This document shows positions 1-7,300 of a stretch of 64,000 bases of DNA, one piece after another (positions within the stretch are counted from its first letter, which is position 1; every line of letters starts with the position of its first letter). The notes under the pieces are model-generated. The model had not been told where the DNA came from and searched no databases. It saw only the letters and a list, made by a program, of their open reading frames with translations. A program made the translations under genes and the position numbers. Origin of the DNA: Streptomyces sp. Ag109_O5-10 (GTDB taxonomy: Bacteria; Actinomycetota; Actinomycetes; Streptomycetales; Streptomycetaceae); assembly GCF_900105755.1 (NCBI RefSeq), contig NZ_FNTQ01000001.1, forward strand, positions 4,340,001 through 4,404,000, given 5' to 3'.

Positions 1-181
1 CGACGTCCTCGACGCGGCCGGGGACGTGTGCGGGCAGGGCGCCCAGCGAATTGCCGTCCAGGTAGACGGCCTCGTCCAGGACGAAGCGCTCGCGCACCCC
101 GGCCAGTTCGTCCTCGGCGTCCAGCTTCTCCGCCCGCAGGGCCCGCCCGGACAGCTCAGACAGCTCAGACAGCTCAGACAT
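1..181 (-). CDS. kynU: Kynureninase, N-terminal 60 residues (runs off the left edge)
   Basis: A PLP enzyme that hydrolyses kynurenine or 3-hydroxykynurenine to anthranilate or 3-hydroxyanthranilate plus alanine. Only the first 60 codons lie in the window. The translation contains VYLDGNSLGALP at about residues 41-52, and YLDGNSLG is a kynureninase hallmark. The extreme N-terminus is a short SEL repeat (MSELSELSELSG), encoded by three copies of a 9-base unit that may be a slippage site. The ATG overlaps the stop codon of the upstream tryptophan 2,3-dioxygenase by a few bases (ATGTCTGA), so translation is probably coupled. Together the two genes supply two steps of the kynurenine pathway, with formamidase not visible here. 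Confidence 0.9.
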   Translation of the reverse strand, partial: MSELSELSELSGRALRAEKLDAEDELAGVRERFVLDEAVYLDGNSLGALPAHVPGRVEDV

Positions 182-1016
182 GGGACCTCGCCGTCCACAG
201 CTCCGGGAACACGTTCTTGCGGGCGCGCTTCTCCAGCCAGGCGACCCCGGCCGAGCCGCCGGTGCCCACCTTGGCGCCCATGGCGCGGCGGGTGGCGACC
301 AGGTGGTCGTTGCGCCAGCGCCAGACGAGCTCGGCGACATCCGTCAGGGCCTCGCCGAGGCGGGCCAGGTCGTCGTCCTGGGCGCCGGAGTAGACGGCGG
401 TCCAGGCGGCCTCGACCGCCTCGGAAGGTGTATAGGGCAGTGATATGTCACGTTCCACCGTCAGCGCCTTCGGGATCGGATACCCCCGCCGCCCCAGCAC
501 CCGCACCACCTCGTCGTACAGGCTCGGCTCGTGCAGCGCCTTCTCCAGTTCCGCGTGGACCCGCGGCGCGCCGCGGTGCGGGACGAGCATGGACGCGGAC
601 TTCTCGCCGAGCAGGAACTCCATCCGCCGGTACATCGCCGACTGGAAACCGGAGCCCTCGCCGAGCGCGGACCGGTAGGAGTTGAACTGGGCCGGGGTGA
701 GCTGGCCGAGCGGCTTCCAGGAGGCGTTCAGCGCCTCCAGCTCGCGGGTGGAACGCTTCAGCGCGGCGATCGCGGCGGGGATGTCGTCGCCGCGCAGTGC
801 CGCCGCGGCCGTCTCCCACTCGTGGACGATGACGGTGAACCACAGCTCCATCACCTGGGTCGTGACCAGGAAGACCATCTCTCCGGGATCGTCGGAGAGG
901 GTGTGCTGGAGGTGGGTGAGCACGTCCGCCTTGACGTAGTCCTCGTACGGCGTCGTGCCGGCGAAGTCGAGATGCGGGGTCTCGGGCTCGTTGGTTTCGA
1001 GAGCCTCATGGGACAT
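174..1016 (-). CDS. kynA: Tryptophan 2,3-dioxygenase
   Basis: A haem enzyme that opens the indole ring of tryptophan to give N-formylkynurenine, the first step of the kynurenine pathway. The protein is 280 residues, the usual size for bacterial tryptophan dioxygenase. It shows the family core: TPYEDYVKADVLTHLQH near the N-terminus, ELWFTVIVHEWE with the haem-proximal region at about 58-69, and SYRSALGEGSGFQSAMYR at about 113-130. The C-terminal part has the conserved W-rich motif VWRWRNDHLVATRRAMG followed by GTGGSAGVAWL. The start is the ATG at 1016, with an AGGAG ribosome-binding site just upstream; in-frame sequence upstream of it belongs to another frame's shadow. It overlaps the kynureninase start, so the two form an operon. 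Confidence 0.95.
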   Translation of the reverse strand: MSHEALETNEPETPHLDFAGTTPYEDYVKADVLTHLQHTLSDDPGEMVFLVTTQVMELWFTVIVHEWETAAAALRGDDIPAAIAALKRSTRELEALNASWKPLGQLTPAQFNSYRSALGEGSGFQSAMYRRMEFLLGEKSASMLVPHRGAPRVHAELEKALHEPSLYDEVVRVLGRRGYPIPKALTVERDISLPYTPSEAVEAAWTAVYSGAQDDDLARLGEALTDVAELVWRWRNDHLVATRRAMGAKVGTGGSAGVAWLEKRARKNVFPELWTARSHV

Positions 1017-1159
1017 CGCTGTCTCCTGTAGTACTCCGGGTAGCGGTCCGCCCCTGCCGATGCCGACACGGGGGCCCCGGTCCCCACCAGCATCTTCCGC
1101 AACGTAACCCGGATACGGCAAGGCCCGCCCTTCGGGAGCCCCCGTTGGGCGGCCACCGC

Positions 1160-2335
1160 TCAGCCGCGGACCGTCCGCCCCCGGTACAGCCGTCCGGACA
1201 CCCCCTCGAACGCCAGGTCGAGCCCGGCCCCGTCGCGTTCCGCGTGCAGGTGCAGGTGGGGCTCGGTGCTGTTGCCGCTGTTGCCGACCTCGCCGAGCAG
1301 CTGGCCGGCCCGGACCGTGTCGCCCTCGGACACCGTCACCGAGCCGGGGCGCAGGTGGGCCAGTTTCACGATCTCCCGGCCGGTGTCGAGGAACACGTGG
1401 TTGCCGTACGGCGGCTGGTAACGGATCTCGCCCGGGCGCTGGTCGGCGATGCCGTCGGCCACGGAGACCACCGTGCCGTCGCAGGGGGACCGGACCGGCC
1501 GCCCGTAGGCGGCGTACGCCGTCGGTTCGCGGCCGGGCCGGGTACGGCTGCCGTACCGGCCGAGCGCGACCAGGTCGAGGGCGGCCCGCTGCTCCGGCAC
1601 CCGGGCGTGGTGGTTCACCGCCGGGCCGCCGCCCTGTACGACGTACCAGGCGCCCTCCAGCGGGAACCGCAGCGGCCGGGAGAGCGGGGCGGGCCTGCGG
1701 TGCAGCCGGGCGGCGGTGACCAGCCACCCGGCGCCCGCGAGCAGCACGAGGCCGACGGCGAGTCCGGACAGGCCGGCTCCGGCCGGCAGCCCCGGCAGCC
1801 GCCAGGCCGAGGCGAGGGCGGCCACCGCGCCCGCCTCGACCGCCCGCCTGAGCGCACGGGGCTGCATCGCCGGCGCGCCGCAGCCCTCCAAGAACACGTA
1901 GAACGCGGCGAGGGTGGCCAGGCCGGCGGTCCAGGCGGTGCGGTCGCCGGCCGACCAGAGGATCAGGACGTTCCACGCGGCGACCAGGGCGAGGCAGACC
2001 GTCCAGGTCAGGTGGGCGGGCAGCCGGAGCCGGGGCGGGGTGTAGCGGGCGCCCTCGATGCGCAGGGCGGTGAGTTCGCCGTCCGGGGCGGCCTGGGCCC
2101 AGGCCCGCACCCGGCCCGCGCTGCCGGACACGATCAGCCCGTCCGGGCCGTCCGTGACGGTGCCGAACTCGCCGATCCTGGCGTTCGTGGCGTGCACGAT
2201 CCGCTCCAGCGCCGGAATCCCGACCGCCGCCGTCACCCGCGGGGCGAGCCGGGGCCACTGCTCCGGGTCCGCGGTGAGGAAGCGGGCCAGGGCATCGGCC
2301 TCCGCCGACCGCCCGCCGGGCATCGGATCACGCAC
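1160..2335 (-). CDS. M23 family metallopeptidase with four membrane segments
   Basis: A predicted LytM/M23-type zinc peptidase of 391 residues anchored in the membrane. About 105 cytoplasmic-looking residues are followed by four hydrophobic stretches (about residues 108-210) and then a C-terminal M23 domain. The domain contains NHHARVPEQRAALDLV, matching the first H-x(n)-D zinc motif, the GYG-like core YGNHVFLDTG, and the final HLHLH motif with the H-x-H zinc ligand. All usual metal ligands seem present, so it may be active on peptidoglycan peptides; the exact substrate is unknown. The GTG at 2335 is preferred because a GGGGGGAG site sits 5 bases upstream; ATG 2323 is the alternative. Four membrane passes are unusual for M23 enzymes, which more often carry a signal peptide or one anchor. 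Confidence 0.8.
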   Translation of the reverse strand: MRDPMPGGRSAEADALARFLTADPEQWPRLAPRVTAAVGIPALERIVHATNARIGEFGTVTDGPDGLIVSGSAGRVRAWAQAAPDGELTALRIEGARYTPPRLRLPAHLTWTVCLALVAAWNVLILWSAGDRTAWTAGLATLAAFYVFLEGCGAPAMQPRALRRAVEAGAVAALASAWRLPGLPAGAGLSGLAVGLVLLAGAGWLVTAARLHRRPAPLSRPLRFPLEGAWYVVQGGGPAVNHHARVPEQRAALDLVALGRYGSRTRPGREPTAYAAYGRPVRSPCDGTVVSVADGIADQRPGEIRYQPPYGNHVFLDTGREIVKLAHLRPGSVTVSEGDTVRAGQLLGEVGNSGNSTEPHLHLHAERDGAGLDLAFEGVSGRLYRGRTVRG

Positions 2336-2344
2336 GTCTGCTCC

Positions 2345-2405
2345 CCCCTTGCCGTCACGTCTGCCGTCACGTCTGCCGTCCCGCCTGGCGTCACGTCCGC
2401 CGTCG
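2345..2405. repeat. Short degenerate 12-bp tandem repeat upstream of the M23 gene
   Basis: About four to five units of the form GCCGTCACGTCT occur in a row with small changes. They lie between the divergent M23 and DUF3151 genes. They could be an array of regulator sites or simply a slipped repeat; no function is shown. Confidence 0.6.
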
Positions 2406-2475
2406 CCCACGGAACGGGCGCTCTGGAAGACGGCGGGACGCGGGGTGAGGTTGTCGGCGGTGGCAGACTTGCGCC

Positions 2476-2895
2476 ATGACGACGCACACGAACCTGCTCG
2501 GCGGCCCGGAGCCGACGTATCTGCCGGAGAACGAAGAGGCGTACCGCCTGCTGGGCGAGGAGTCGCTGGCCCCCGTCGAGGTGGCGGCGAAGTTCCCGAC
2601 CTTCTCGCCGGCCTGGGCGCTGCTCGCCGACGAGGCGTTCGAGCGCGGCGCGGTCGTCGAGTCGTACGCCTACGCGCGCACCGGTTACCACCGCGGTCTT
2701 GACGCCCTGCGCCGCGCCGGGTGGAAGGGGCACGGCCCCGTTCCGTGGGAGCACCGGGCCAACCGGGGCTTCCTGCGCTGCCTCGCCGCGCTCGCCCGCG
2801 CCGCCGGTGAGATCGGCGAGAAGGACGAGAACGAGCGCTGCTGGCAGTTCCTGAAGGACAGCAGCGCGGAGGCGTACACCGAGCTGCACGGATAG
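2476..2895 (+). CDS. DUF3151 family protein
   Basis: A 139-residue soluble protein that I recognise as the actinobacterial DUF3151 family. Typical features are the N-terminal LLGGPEPTYLP, a central FPTFSPAWALLADEAF segment and the YAYARTGYHRGLDALRRAGWKGHGPVPW stretch described here by its position at about residues 57-85. The C-terminal third is rich in acidic and basic residues and probably helical. The family is conserved near the fructose-bisphosphate aldolase gene in many actinobacteria but has no established function. It is transcribed divergently from the M23 peptidase gene and convergently with the small hypothetical at 2915. The ATG at 2476 is the only sensible start. Confidence 0.85.
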   Translation: MTTHTNLLGGPEPTYLPENEEAYRLLGEESLAPVEVAAKFPTFSPAWALLADEAFERGAVVESYAYARTGYHRGLDALRRAGWKGHGPVPWEHRANRGFLRCLAALARAAGEIGEKDENERCWQFLKDSSAEAYTELHG

Positions 2896-2914
2896 CGGCG
2901 GGCAGCAGGGGCGT

Positions 2915-3340
2915 TCAGGTTCCGGGGCACCCGGCGGCCGTCCAGGCGGCGTACTCCTGGCGGACGTAGAGCCGGTGTCCGGGCCTGGGCGTGATCACGT
3001 CGGGGTGGTAGGGGCCGGCCACCAGGTCGGGATGGCGGCGGTCGTACCGGACGAGTTCCCCGGCGGTCTGCGCGGCGGCCGCGGCCGGGCCGGAGCCGCC
3101 GCCCTGGGCCATCCGGTCCATGAGGGCCGCCCTGCGCAGCAGCCAGGCCCGTTCGGCGGCCGTCGTGTCGAGGCCGGCCGGGGTGCGGGTGCGGGGCCCG
3201 GCCTGACGGCCGTCGCGCTCCGCCCCCAGTGCGAGCAGCCGGTGCATCTCGCGGCGCAGGTCCGGAGCGTTCGCGTAGGCCCGGTGCGCGGGCGGGGCGC
3301 AGGTCTCCGTACGGCTGTCCGAGGTGGCGTCCATGGTCAT
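2915..3340 (-). CDS. Hypothetical protein, third gene of a coupled RsbW-like operon
   Basis: A 141-residue protein that I do not recognise. It has an unstructured N-terminus, a charged helical region (DLRREMHRLLALGAERDGRQ) and a C-terminal segment with GHRLYVRQEYAAWTAAG. There is no signal peptide or membrane segment. Its ATG overlaps the stop of the preceding small gene in an ATGA arrangement, so the three genes 3531-3959, 3337-3534 and 2915-3340 look like one translationally coupled operon. A second in-frame ATG at 3334 has a better-spaced GGAG and may be the true start. The context suggests a role with the upstream RsbW-type kinase. Confidence 0.65.
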   Translation of the reverse strand: MTMDATSDSRTETCAPPAHRAYANAPDLRREMHRLLALGAERDGRQAGPRTRTPAGLDTTAAERAWLLRRAALMDRMAQGGGSGPAAAAAQTAGELVRYDRRHPDLVAGPYHPDVITPRPGHRLYVRQEYAAWTAAGCPGT

Positions 3341-3534
3341 CGCTCCGCCCCTACGCGGGGGCCGGTGCCGCAGCGCCGGCACGGTGCCGCCTCCTGGACC
3401 CGGGCCGGTCCCGGGCAGTCGGCGACGGGGCACGGTCTGTGGGTCGCGAGGGGCCACTCGCCGGGTCGCGCGGTGACCGGGTGCCGCGGCTCGCCCGGAA
3501 CGCCGGCAGCGCCGGTGGCGCCGGGGCCGGTCAT
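3337..3534 (-). CDS. Small Cys-containing protein coupled to an RsbW-like gene
   Basis: A 65-residue protein between the RsbW-like gene and the 141-residue hypothetical, overlapping both by ATGA stop/start junctions. That double overlap is the main reason to accept it as real. It contains two Cys pairs, CPVADC and CRRC, about 16 residues apart, which could bind zinc. The rest is rich in Pro, Gly and Ala with no recognisable fold. The GTG nine bases upstream is possible as a start, but the ATG within the overlap is more typical of Streptomyces operons. Confidence 0.6.
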   Translation of the reverse strand: MTGPGATGAAGVPGEPRHPVTARPGEWPLATHRPCPVADCPGPARVQEAAPCRRCGTGPRVGAER

Positions 3535-3959
3535 GCCGAACACCGCAGGCAGGCGCGGACCTCGCGGCCGCCGCGGGTCTGGTGGACCTCGGTCGACTGG
3601 GCGAGGTACTGGACGATGCCGGTGCCGCGGCCGTGCTCGTCGGGAGCCGCGTCGCGGCGCCGGCGCTGCACCGTCGTCCCGGAGTCGGTGACCACGATGT
3701 GCAGGGTCCCGTGGTCGAGGGCGAGCGACAGGGTCATGCGCTCACGGCCGTACTGAGCGGCGTTGGCGGCGAGTTCGTCCACGATGAGGACGGCGGAGTC
3801 CCGCTCGCTCGCGGGCACGCTCCAGGTCTCCAGCAGATCGGCCGCGAAGTGACGGGCGGCGGGGACGTGCGCCTCCTGCGCGGGCAGGGTCAGCAGCGCC
3901 TGGTAGCGGCAGGGCTCGCCGGGCAGTGAACTCGGGCGGGGCGAATCGGTCACGTACAT
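3531..3959 (-). CDS. RsbW/SpoIIAB-like ATP-binding protein (anti-sigma type kinase)
   Basis: A 142-residue single-domain HATPase_c protein of the kind that in Streptomyces binds sigma factors or anti-sigma antagonists. The N box is visible as IVDELAANAAQYG at about residues 66-78 (conserved E and N for Mg-ATP), followed by HIVVTDSG for the G1 box and EHGRGTGIVQYLA for the G2/lid region. N-terminal sequence LTLPAQEAHVPAARHFAADLL is typical of these proteins. No sigma factor gene is directly coupled; the ECF pair lies about 200 bases upstream with its own genes. It is the first gene of an ATGA-coupled operon. The ATG at 3959 is chosen, with GGAAGAG about 9 bases upstream. Confidence 0.85.
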   Translation of the reverse strand: MYVTDSPRPSSLPGEPCRYQALLTLPAQEAHVPAARHFAADLLETWSVPASERDSAVLIVDELAANAAQYGRERMTLSLALDHGTLHIVVTDSGTTVQRRRRDAAPDEHGRGTGIVQYLAQSTEVHQTRGGREVRACLRCSA

Positions 3960-4168
3960 GGTCTTCTGACTCTTCCGTGGAGGTGCGGAGACCGGGATGG
4001 GGAGAGACCGCCGACGGCGTCGGGAGGGTCGGTGTACCGGTCCTGCAGTGGCGCGCTCATTCAGTTCCACGGACGGCACATGTCCAGGGGTTCGAGCGTT
4101 TCGCGCCTTTTGTGACTTTTTTCGCGAGCCTGGGCACCGGCCTGCGGCAGCGGCACCGCCGGAGCGCC

Positions 4169-4966
4169 TCACGACCGGATGGTGACCAGTTTCTGGCCGT
4201 CGCCCGCGAGGATCTCGAAGTGCTGGATGGCCCCCGGGGACATGTCGACCGCCCCTTGGACCGTGGTACCCGGAGGGTATTCGCCCGCCCGCCAGGTGGC
4301 GCCGTCCGCCCTCGTGCCACCGGGCCCGACGGCCTGGAGCCGGCAGGTGATTCCGGCCGGCGCGCCCTTGGCGTGGACCTGGAGGACACTCCCCCAGGCG
4401 GAGGGGTAGACCCGCACCGAGGCGGTGACGCCGGTCGTGGGGTCGCTCCCGGAGAAGGTGCGCGAGGCGGTCGGCGCGGTCGCACCGGGCGGTGTCGCCT
4501 GGCTGGTCACGGTTCCGACCGTGGCCAGCCAGGTGCCGCCGGCCGCTGCCGCGACGAACGCCAGGGAGGCGGCGGCGCCCGCCAGTTGGAGACGGCGGCT
4601 CCTGCGCCGCCGGGCCGCGGCTCGCTGGAGCAGGCTCTCCAGCACCCCCGTCTGCGCCGCCTGGGGCGCCTGCGGTGCCGCCGCGGGCGGCGCGGGCGAG
4701 GAGAGTTGTGCGCTCTCGGCCGCCTGGGCCACCAGCCGGTCGGCCAGGTCGCCGTCGGCCGCCGGCAACGTCCGGCCCGCGGCCTCGGCCTCGGCCGCGG
4801 TCACCGTCGCCAGCAGCGCGGGCAGTCCCGCCAGCCGGGCGTGTTCGGCCCCGCACTCGTCGCACGCGGCGAGGTGGACCCGCACCCGTTCCATCTCCGC
4901 GGGGGGCAGCGTGCCCAGGACGTATCCACCCAGCGCCAGCCGCAGTGCGTCGTGCTCTGCACCCAC
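4169..4966 (-). CDS. Anti-sigma factor, RskA-like with zinc-finger (ZAS) domain
   Basis: A 265-residue membrane anti-sigma factor, the likely partner of the sigma factor immediately upstream. The N-terminal domain carries HLAACDEC at about residues 31-38, the HxxxCxxC motif of zinc-associated anti-sigma domains. After a Pro/Ala-rich linker and an Arg-rich stop signal (RRRRSRR), a single membrane segment lies at about residues 127-148. The extracytoplasmic part (about 160-265) matches the RskA-type domain, ending AGDGQKLVTIRS. The likely GTG start at 4966 has GGGAGG about 8 bases upstream; it lies 25 bases after the sigma-factor stop. Release probably needs regulated proteolysis, as for mycobacterial RskA. 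Confidence 0.85.
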   Translation of the reverse strand: MGAEHDALRLALGGYVLGTLPPAEMERVRVHLAACDECGAEHARLAGLPALLATVTAAEAEAAGRTLPAADGDLADRLVAQAAESAQLSSPAPPAAAPQAPQAAQTGVLESLLQRAAARRRRSRRLQLAGAAASLAFVAAAAGGTWLATVGTVTSQATPPGATAPTASRTFSGSDPTTGVTASVRVYPSAWGSVLQVHAKGAPAGITCRLQAVGPGGTRADGATWRAGEYPPGTTVQGAVDMSPGAIQHFEILAGDGQKLVTIRS

Positions 4967-4991
4967 GGTCACCACCTCCCGCACATCACGG

Positions 4992-5612
4992 TCACGGCTC
5001 GATCCCCCGCTCCTGAAGCGCCAGCCGCAGGGCGTGCAGGGCGTAGTAGGTGCGCGACTTCACGGTGCCCAGCGGAATGCCCAGCACCTGTGCGGCCTCC
5101 GCCATGGTCCGCCCCCGGTAGTAGGTCTCCAGCAACACCGCGCGGTGATCCGGGGACAGCGCCCGGAGAGCGTCGGCAACCGCCCAGCTCTGCAGCGCCT
5201 GCTCGATCTCGTCCTCGCCCGGCGTCTGCTCCGCGACCCGCTCCAGCGCCTCGCCGCCCGCCTCGGCCGGCCTGGCTTGCCGGGCCCGGTGGGCGTCGAT
5301 GACCAGGTGCCGGGCCACCGTGCACAGCCAGGCCCGGGCCGGGCCGCGTGCGGGCTCGAACGCGGCGGGGTGCTGCCATGCCCTCAACAGGGTCTCCTGG
5401 ACCACGTCCTCCGCCCATTGCCGATCTCCCGATGTCAGTCGCAGCACGTAGTGGAACAGGGGTCCTGCGTGCTCCGCGTACAGAGTGCGCAGCAGTTCCT
5501 CGTCCGCGGTCGAAAGCGTTCCTCTACCAGAGACACGGCGCGCGGAGCGATCCGGATCGACGCTTGGATCACGCTTTCGGAAACTCCGGGGCATAAGTCG
5601 ATGATCGCTCAC
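4992..5612 (-). CDS. ECF RNA polymerase sigma factor (SigK/SigL-like)
   Basis: A sigma-70 family group IV protein of about 206 residues. Region 2 is seen as LYAEHAGPLFHYVLRLTSGDRQWAED then VVQETLLRAWQHP, where the -10 recognition helix lies. Region 4 contains LSPDHRAVLLETYYRGRTMAEAAQVLGIPLGTVKSR, described here only by position (about residues 150-185), with the GTVKSR recognition helix typical of ECF factors. The adjacent RskA-like anti-sigma gene supports a sigma/anti-sigma unit. The start is uncertain: GTG 5612, ATG 5594 and GTG 5657 are all in frame with weak ribosome-binding sites. The cupredoxin-phosphoesterase operon diverges from it and may be a target, but no promoter match was demonstrated. 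Confidence 0.88.
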   Translation of the reverse strand: MSDHRLMPRSFRKRDPSVDPDRSARRVSGRGTLSTADEELLRTLYAEHAGPLFHYVLRLTSGDRQWAEDVVQETLLRAWQHPAAFEPARGPARAWLCTVARHLVIDAHRARQARPAEAGGEALERVAEQTPGEDEIEQALQSWAVADALRALSPDHRAVLLETYYRGRTMAEAAQVLGIPLGTVKSRTYYALHALRLALQERGIEP

Positions 5613-5670
5613 ATGGAGTTCTTTGTCCCGTAACGCGGAGCACGGCGCCGACAGCACTCCGTGCCGCCGC

Positions 5671-5700
5671 GAGGAATTTCCGCAAAAGCGTATATATACC
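5671..5700. promoter_or_regulatory. AT-rich promoter-like segment between sigma factor and cupredoxin operons
   Basis: A short AT-rich run (TATATATA at 5691-5698) stands out in an otherwise GC-rich divergent intergenic region of about 160 bases. It is likely to hold promoter elements for one or both operons. I could not fit a clear -35/-10 pair, so strand and sigma specificity are open. Confidence 0.3.
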
Positions 5701-5771
5701 GAACCATCTGACCGCCGCCGTCCGTGGAGCCGGACAAGGACCGACCTACGCGAGCAAAGGACGGATCAGAC

Positions 5772-6239
5772 GTGAACCGCACACACCACCCCCCGGAGTT
5801 CCGCGCCCGAGGCCGGCGATCGCGCACCGCGGCCGGGCTCGCCCTGGCCGCCGTCGCCACCGCCGGCACGCTGGGGCTGCTCAGCGCGTGCGGCGGGTCG
5901 CCGCACGCCTCGTCGATGCCCACCATGAACATGCCGACCATGAACATGCACGCGAGCCGCCCGAGCACGGGCAGGCCGGTGAGCGGGACCGCCGTCGCGA
6001 TCAAGAACTTCGCCTTCGCGCCGGCCACGCTGAAGGTGCCGGTGGGTACGACGGTGACCTGGACCAACGAGGACACCGAGGCCCACACCGTCACCAGCAC
6101 CGGACCGGGCGGTCCGCTGCACTCCGCCGCCCTGGGCACCCACGCCGCCTTCAGCCACACCTTCACCAAGCCCGGCACCTACGCCTACCTCTGCACCATC
6201 CATCCGTTCATGACCGCCACCGTGGAGGTGACCCGATGA
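5772..6239 (+). CDS. Cupredoxin-domain lipoprotein (plastocyanin-like, Met-rich)
   Basis: A predicted secreted blue-copper type protein of 155 residues. The N-terminus has a twin-arginine-like basic stretch (RGRRSRT) and a hydrophobic core ending LLSAC, a lipobox. Residues about 50-60 form a Met-rich duplication, MPTMNMPTMNMH, resembling copper-binding methionine motifs. The C-terminal cupredoxin fold is visible from GTAVAIKNFAFAPATLKVPVG, with His in EAHTVT and the Cys-His-Met cluster in YLCTIHPFM, giving a full type 1 copper ligand set. The GTG at 5772 has AAAGGA about 10 bases upstream. Its stop overlaps the ATG of the phosphoesterase gene, so the two are coupled. The electron partner is unknown. 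Confidence 0.85.
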   Translation: MNRTHHPPEFRARGRRSRTAAGLALAAVATAGTLGLLSACGGSPHASSMPTMNMPTMNMHASRPSTGRPVSGTAVAIKNFAFAPATLKVPVGTTVTWTNEDTEAHTVTSTGPGGPLHSAALGTHAAFSHTFTKPGTYAYLCTIHPFMTATVEVTR

Positions 6240-7300
6240 CCGCCTACGACGACTACGACGACTACGGCACTTACGACGCCAACGACGAAGCCGGCGGGCT
6301 TCGTGGACCCGGTGAGTCTCGTGAACCCGCCACGGAACACGGCATGACGCGTCGCCAGCTCATGCGGCACGCCGGGTGGTTCGGCGGCGCGGTGGTGCTG
6401 ACCGTGGCCGGCGGAGAGGTGATCAGCCAGATCGCCGGCTCCCGGGGCTCCGCGGCCGAGGCCGCCACGGGTACGACGGGCGCCGCCGGTGCCACCGACG
6501 TCGCCGCGGCGGGCAGCGGCACGCTGCGGTTCGTGCAGGTCTCCGACAGCCACATCGGGTTCCAGGGGCCGGCGAACACGGACGTGGCCGGGTCCTTCAC
6601 CGAAGCGGTCAACCAGGTCAACTCGCTCGGCTTCAGGCCGGACTTCGTCATGCACAGCGGCGACCTGACCCACCTGTCCATGGCCGGGCAGTTCGACCAG
6701 GTCAAGCAGATGATGTCCGGGCTGAGAACGGACCGGGTCTTCACCGTGCCGGGCGAGCACGACTCCATCGGCGACGCGGGCCGCGCCTACCGGCGGGCCT
6801 TCGGCGCGGGCACGCTCGGCGACGGCTGGTACAGCTTCGACACCCACGGCGTGCACTTCATCGCCCTGGTCAACACCCTGAGCCTGGAGAAGCTCGGTCA
6901 CCTCGGCAACGCCCAGATCGACTTCGTCCGCAAGGACCTCGCCGGGCTGTCCTCGGACACGCCCGTCGTGGTCTTCAGCCACATCCCGCTGTTCGCCATG
7001 TACCCGAAGTGGGGCTGGAGCACCGACGACGCCCTCAAGGTCATCGCCCTGCTGCGCCGCTTCTCCTCCGTCACCTGCCTCAACGGGCACGTCCACCAGC
7101 TGTTCACGAAGACCGAGGGCAACATCACCTTCCACTCCGCCACCACCACCGCCTACCCCTTGCCCAAACCGGGCCGGGCCCCCGCCCCCACCCCCCAGGT
7201 CGTCCCCGCCCGGCAGCTCAAGGCCGCGCTCGGCATACGCACCGTCGGCTACCGCCAGGGCGACCGCGAACTGGCCGTCAAGGATGAGAGGCTGGCATGA
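6236..7300 (+). CDS. Secreted calcineurin-like metallophosphoesterase
   Basis: A 354-residue protein with a two-metal phosphoesterase domain. The N-terminus is acidic and Tyr-rich (DDYDDYGTYD) and is followed by TRRQLMRH and a hydrophobic stretch, a probable Tat signal. Domain motifs appear in order: VSDSHIG (D-x-H), HSGDLTH (GD), PGEHDS in place of the usual GNHD, VFSHIPLF, and LNGHVHQ (GHxH). The Asn-to-Glu change in the third motif is notable because that Asn is usually a metal ligand or positions the phosphate. The ATG lies inside an ATGA overlap with the cupredoxin gene, and the stop overlaps the next gene in the same way. The substrate is not predictable. Confidence 0.85.
   Translation: MTAYDDYDDYGTYDANDEAGGLRGPGESREPATEHGMTRRQLMRHAGWFGGAVVLTVAGGEVISQIAGSRGSAAEAATGTTGAAGATDVAAAGSGTLRFVQVSDSHIGFQGPANTDVAGSFTEAVNQVNSLGFRPDFVMHSGDLTHLSMAGQFDQVKQMMSGLRTDRVFTVPGEHDSIGDAGRAYRRAFGAGTLGDGWYSFDTHGVHFIALVNTLSLEKLGHLGNAQIDFVRKDLAGLSSDTPVVVFSHIPLFAMYPKWGWSTDDALKVIALLRRFSSVTCLNGHVHQLFTKTEGNITFHSATTTAYPLPKPGRAPAPTPQVVPARQLKAALGIRTVGYRQGDRELAVKDERLA

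Noticed and set aside
1145..2479. Long open frame on the plus strand opposite the M23 gene
   Set aside because: It is the mirror of a GC-rich minus-strand gene, with a Gly/Pro/Arg-rich product and no motif. Many similar long frames occur across the window for the same reason.
5673..5694. ECF -35 and -10 pair (GGAATT and CGTATA)
   Set aside because: The spacing of about 10 bases is too short for a normal ECF promoter.
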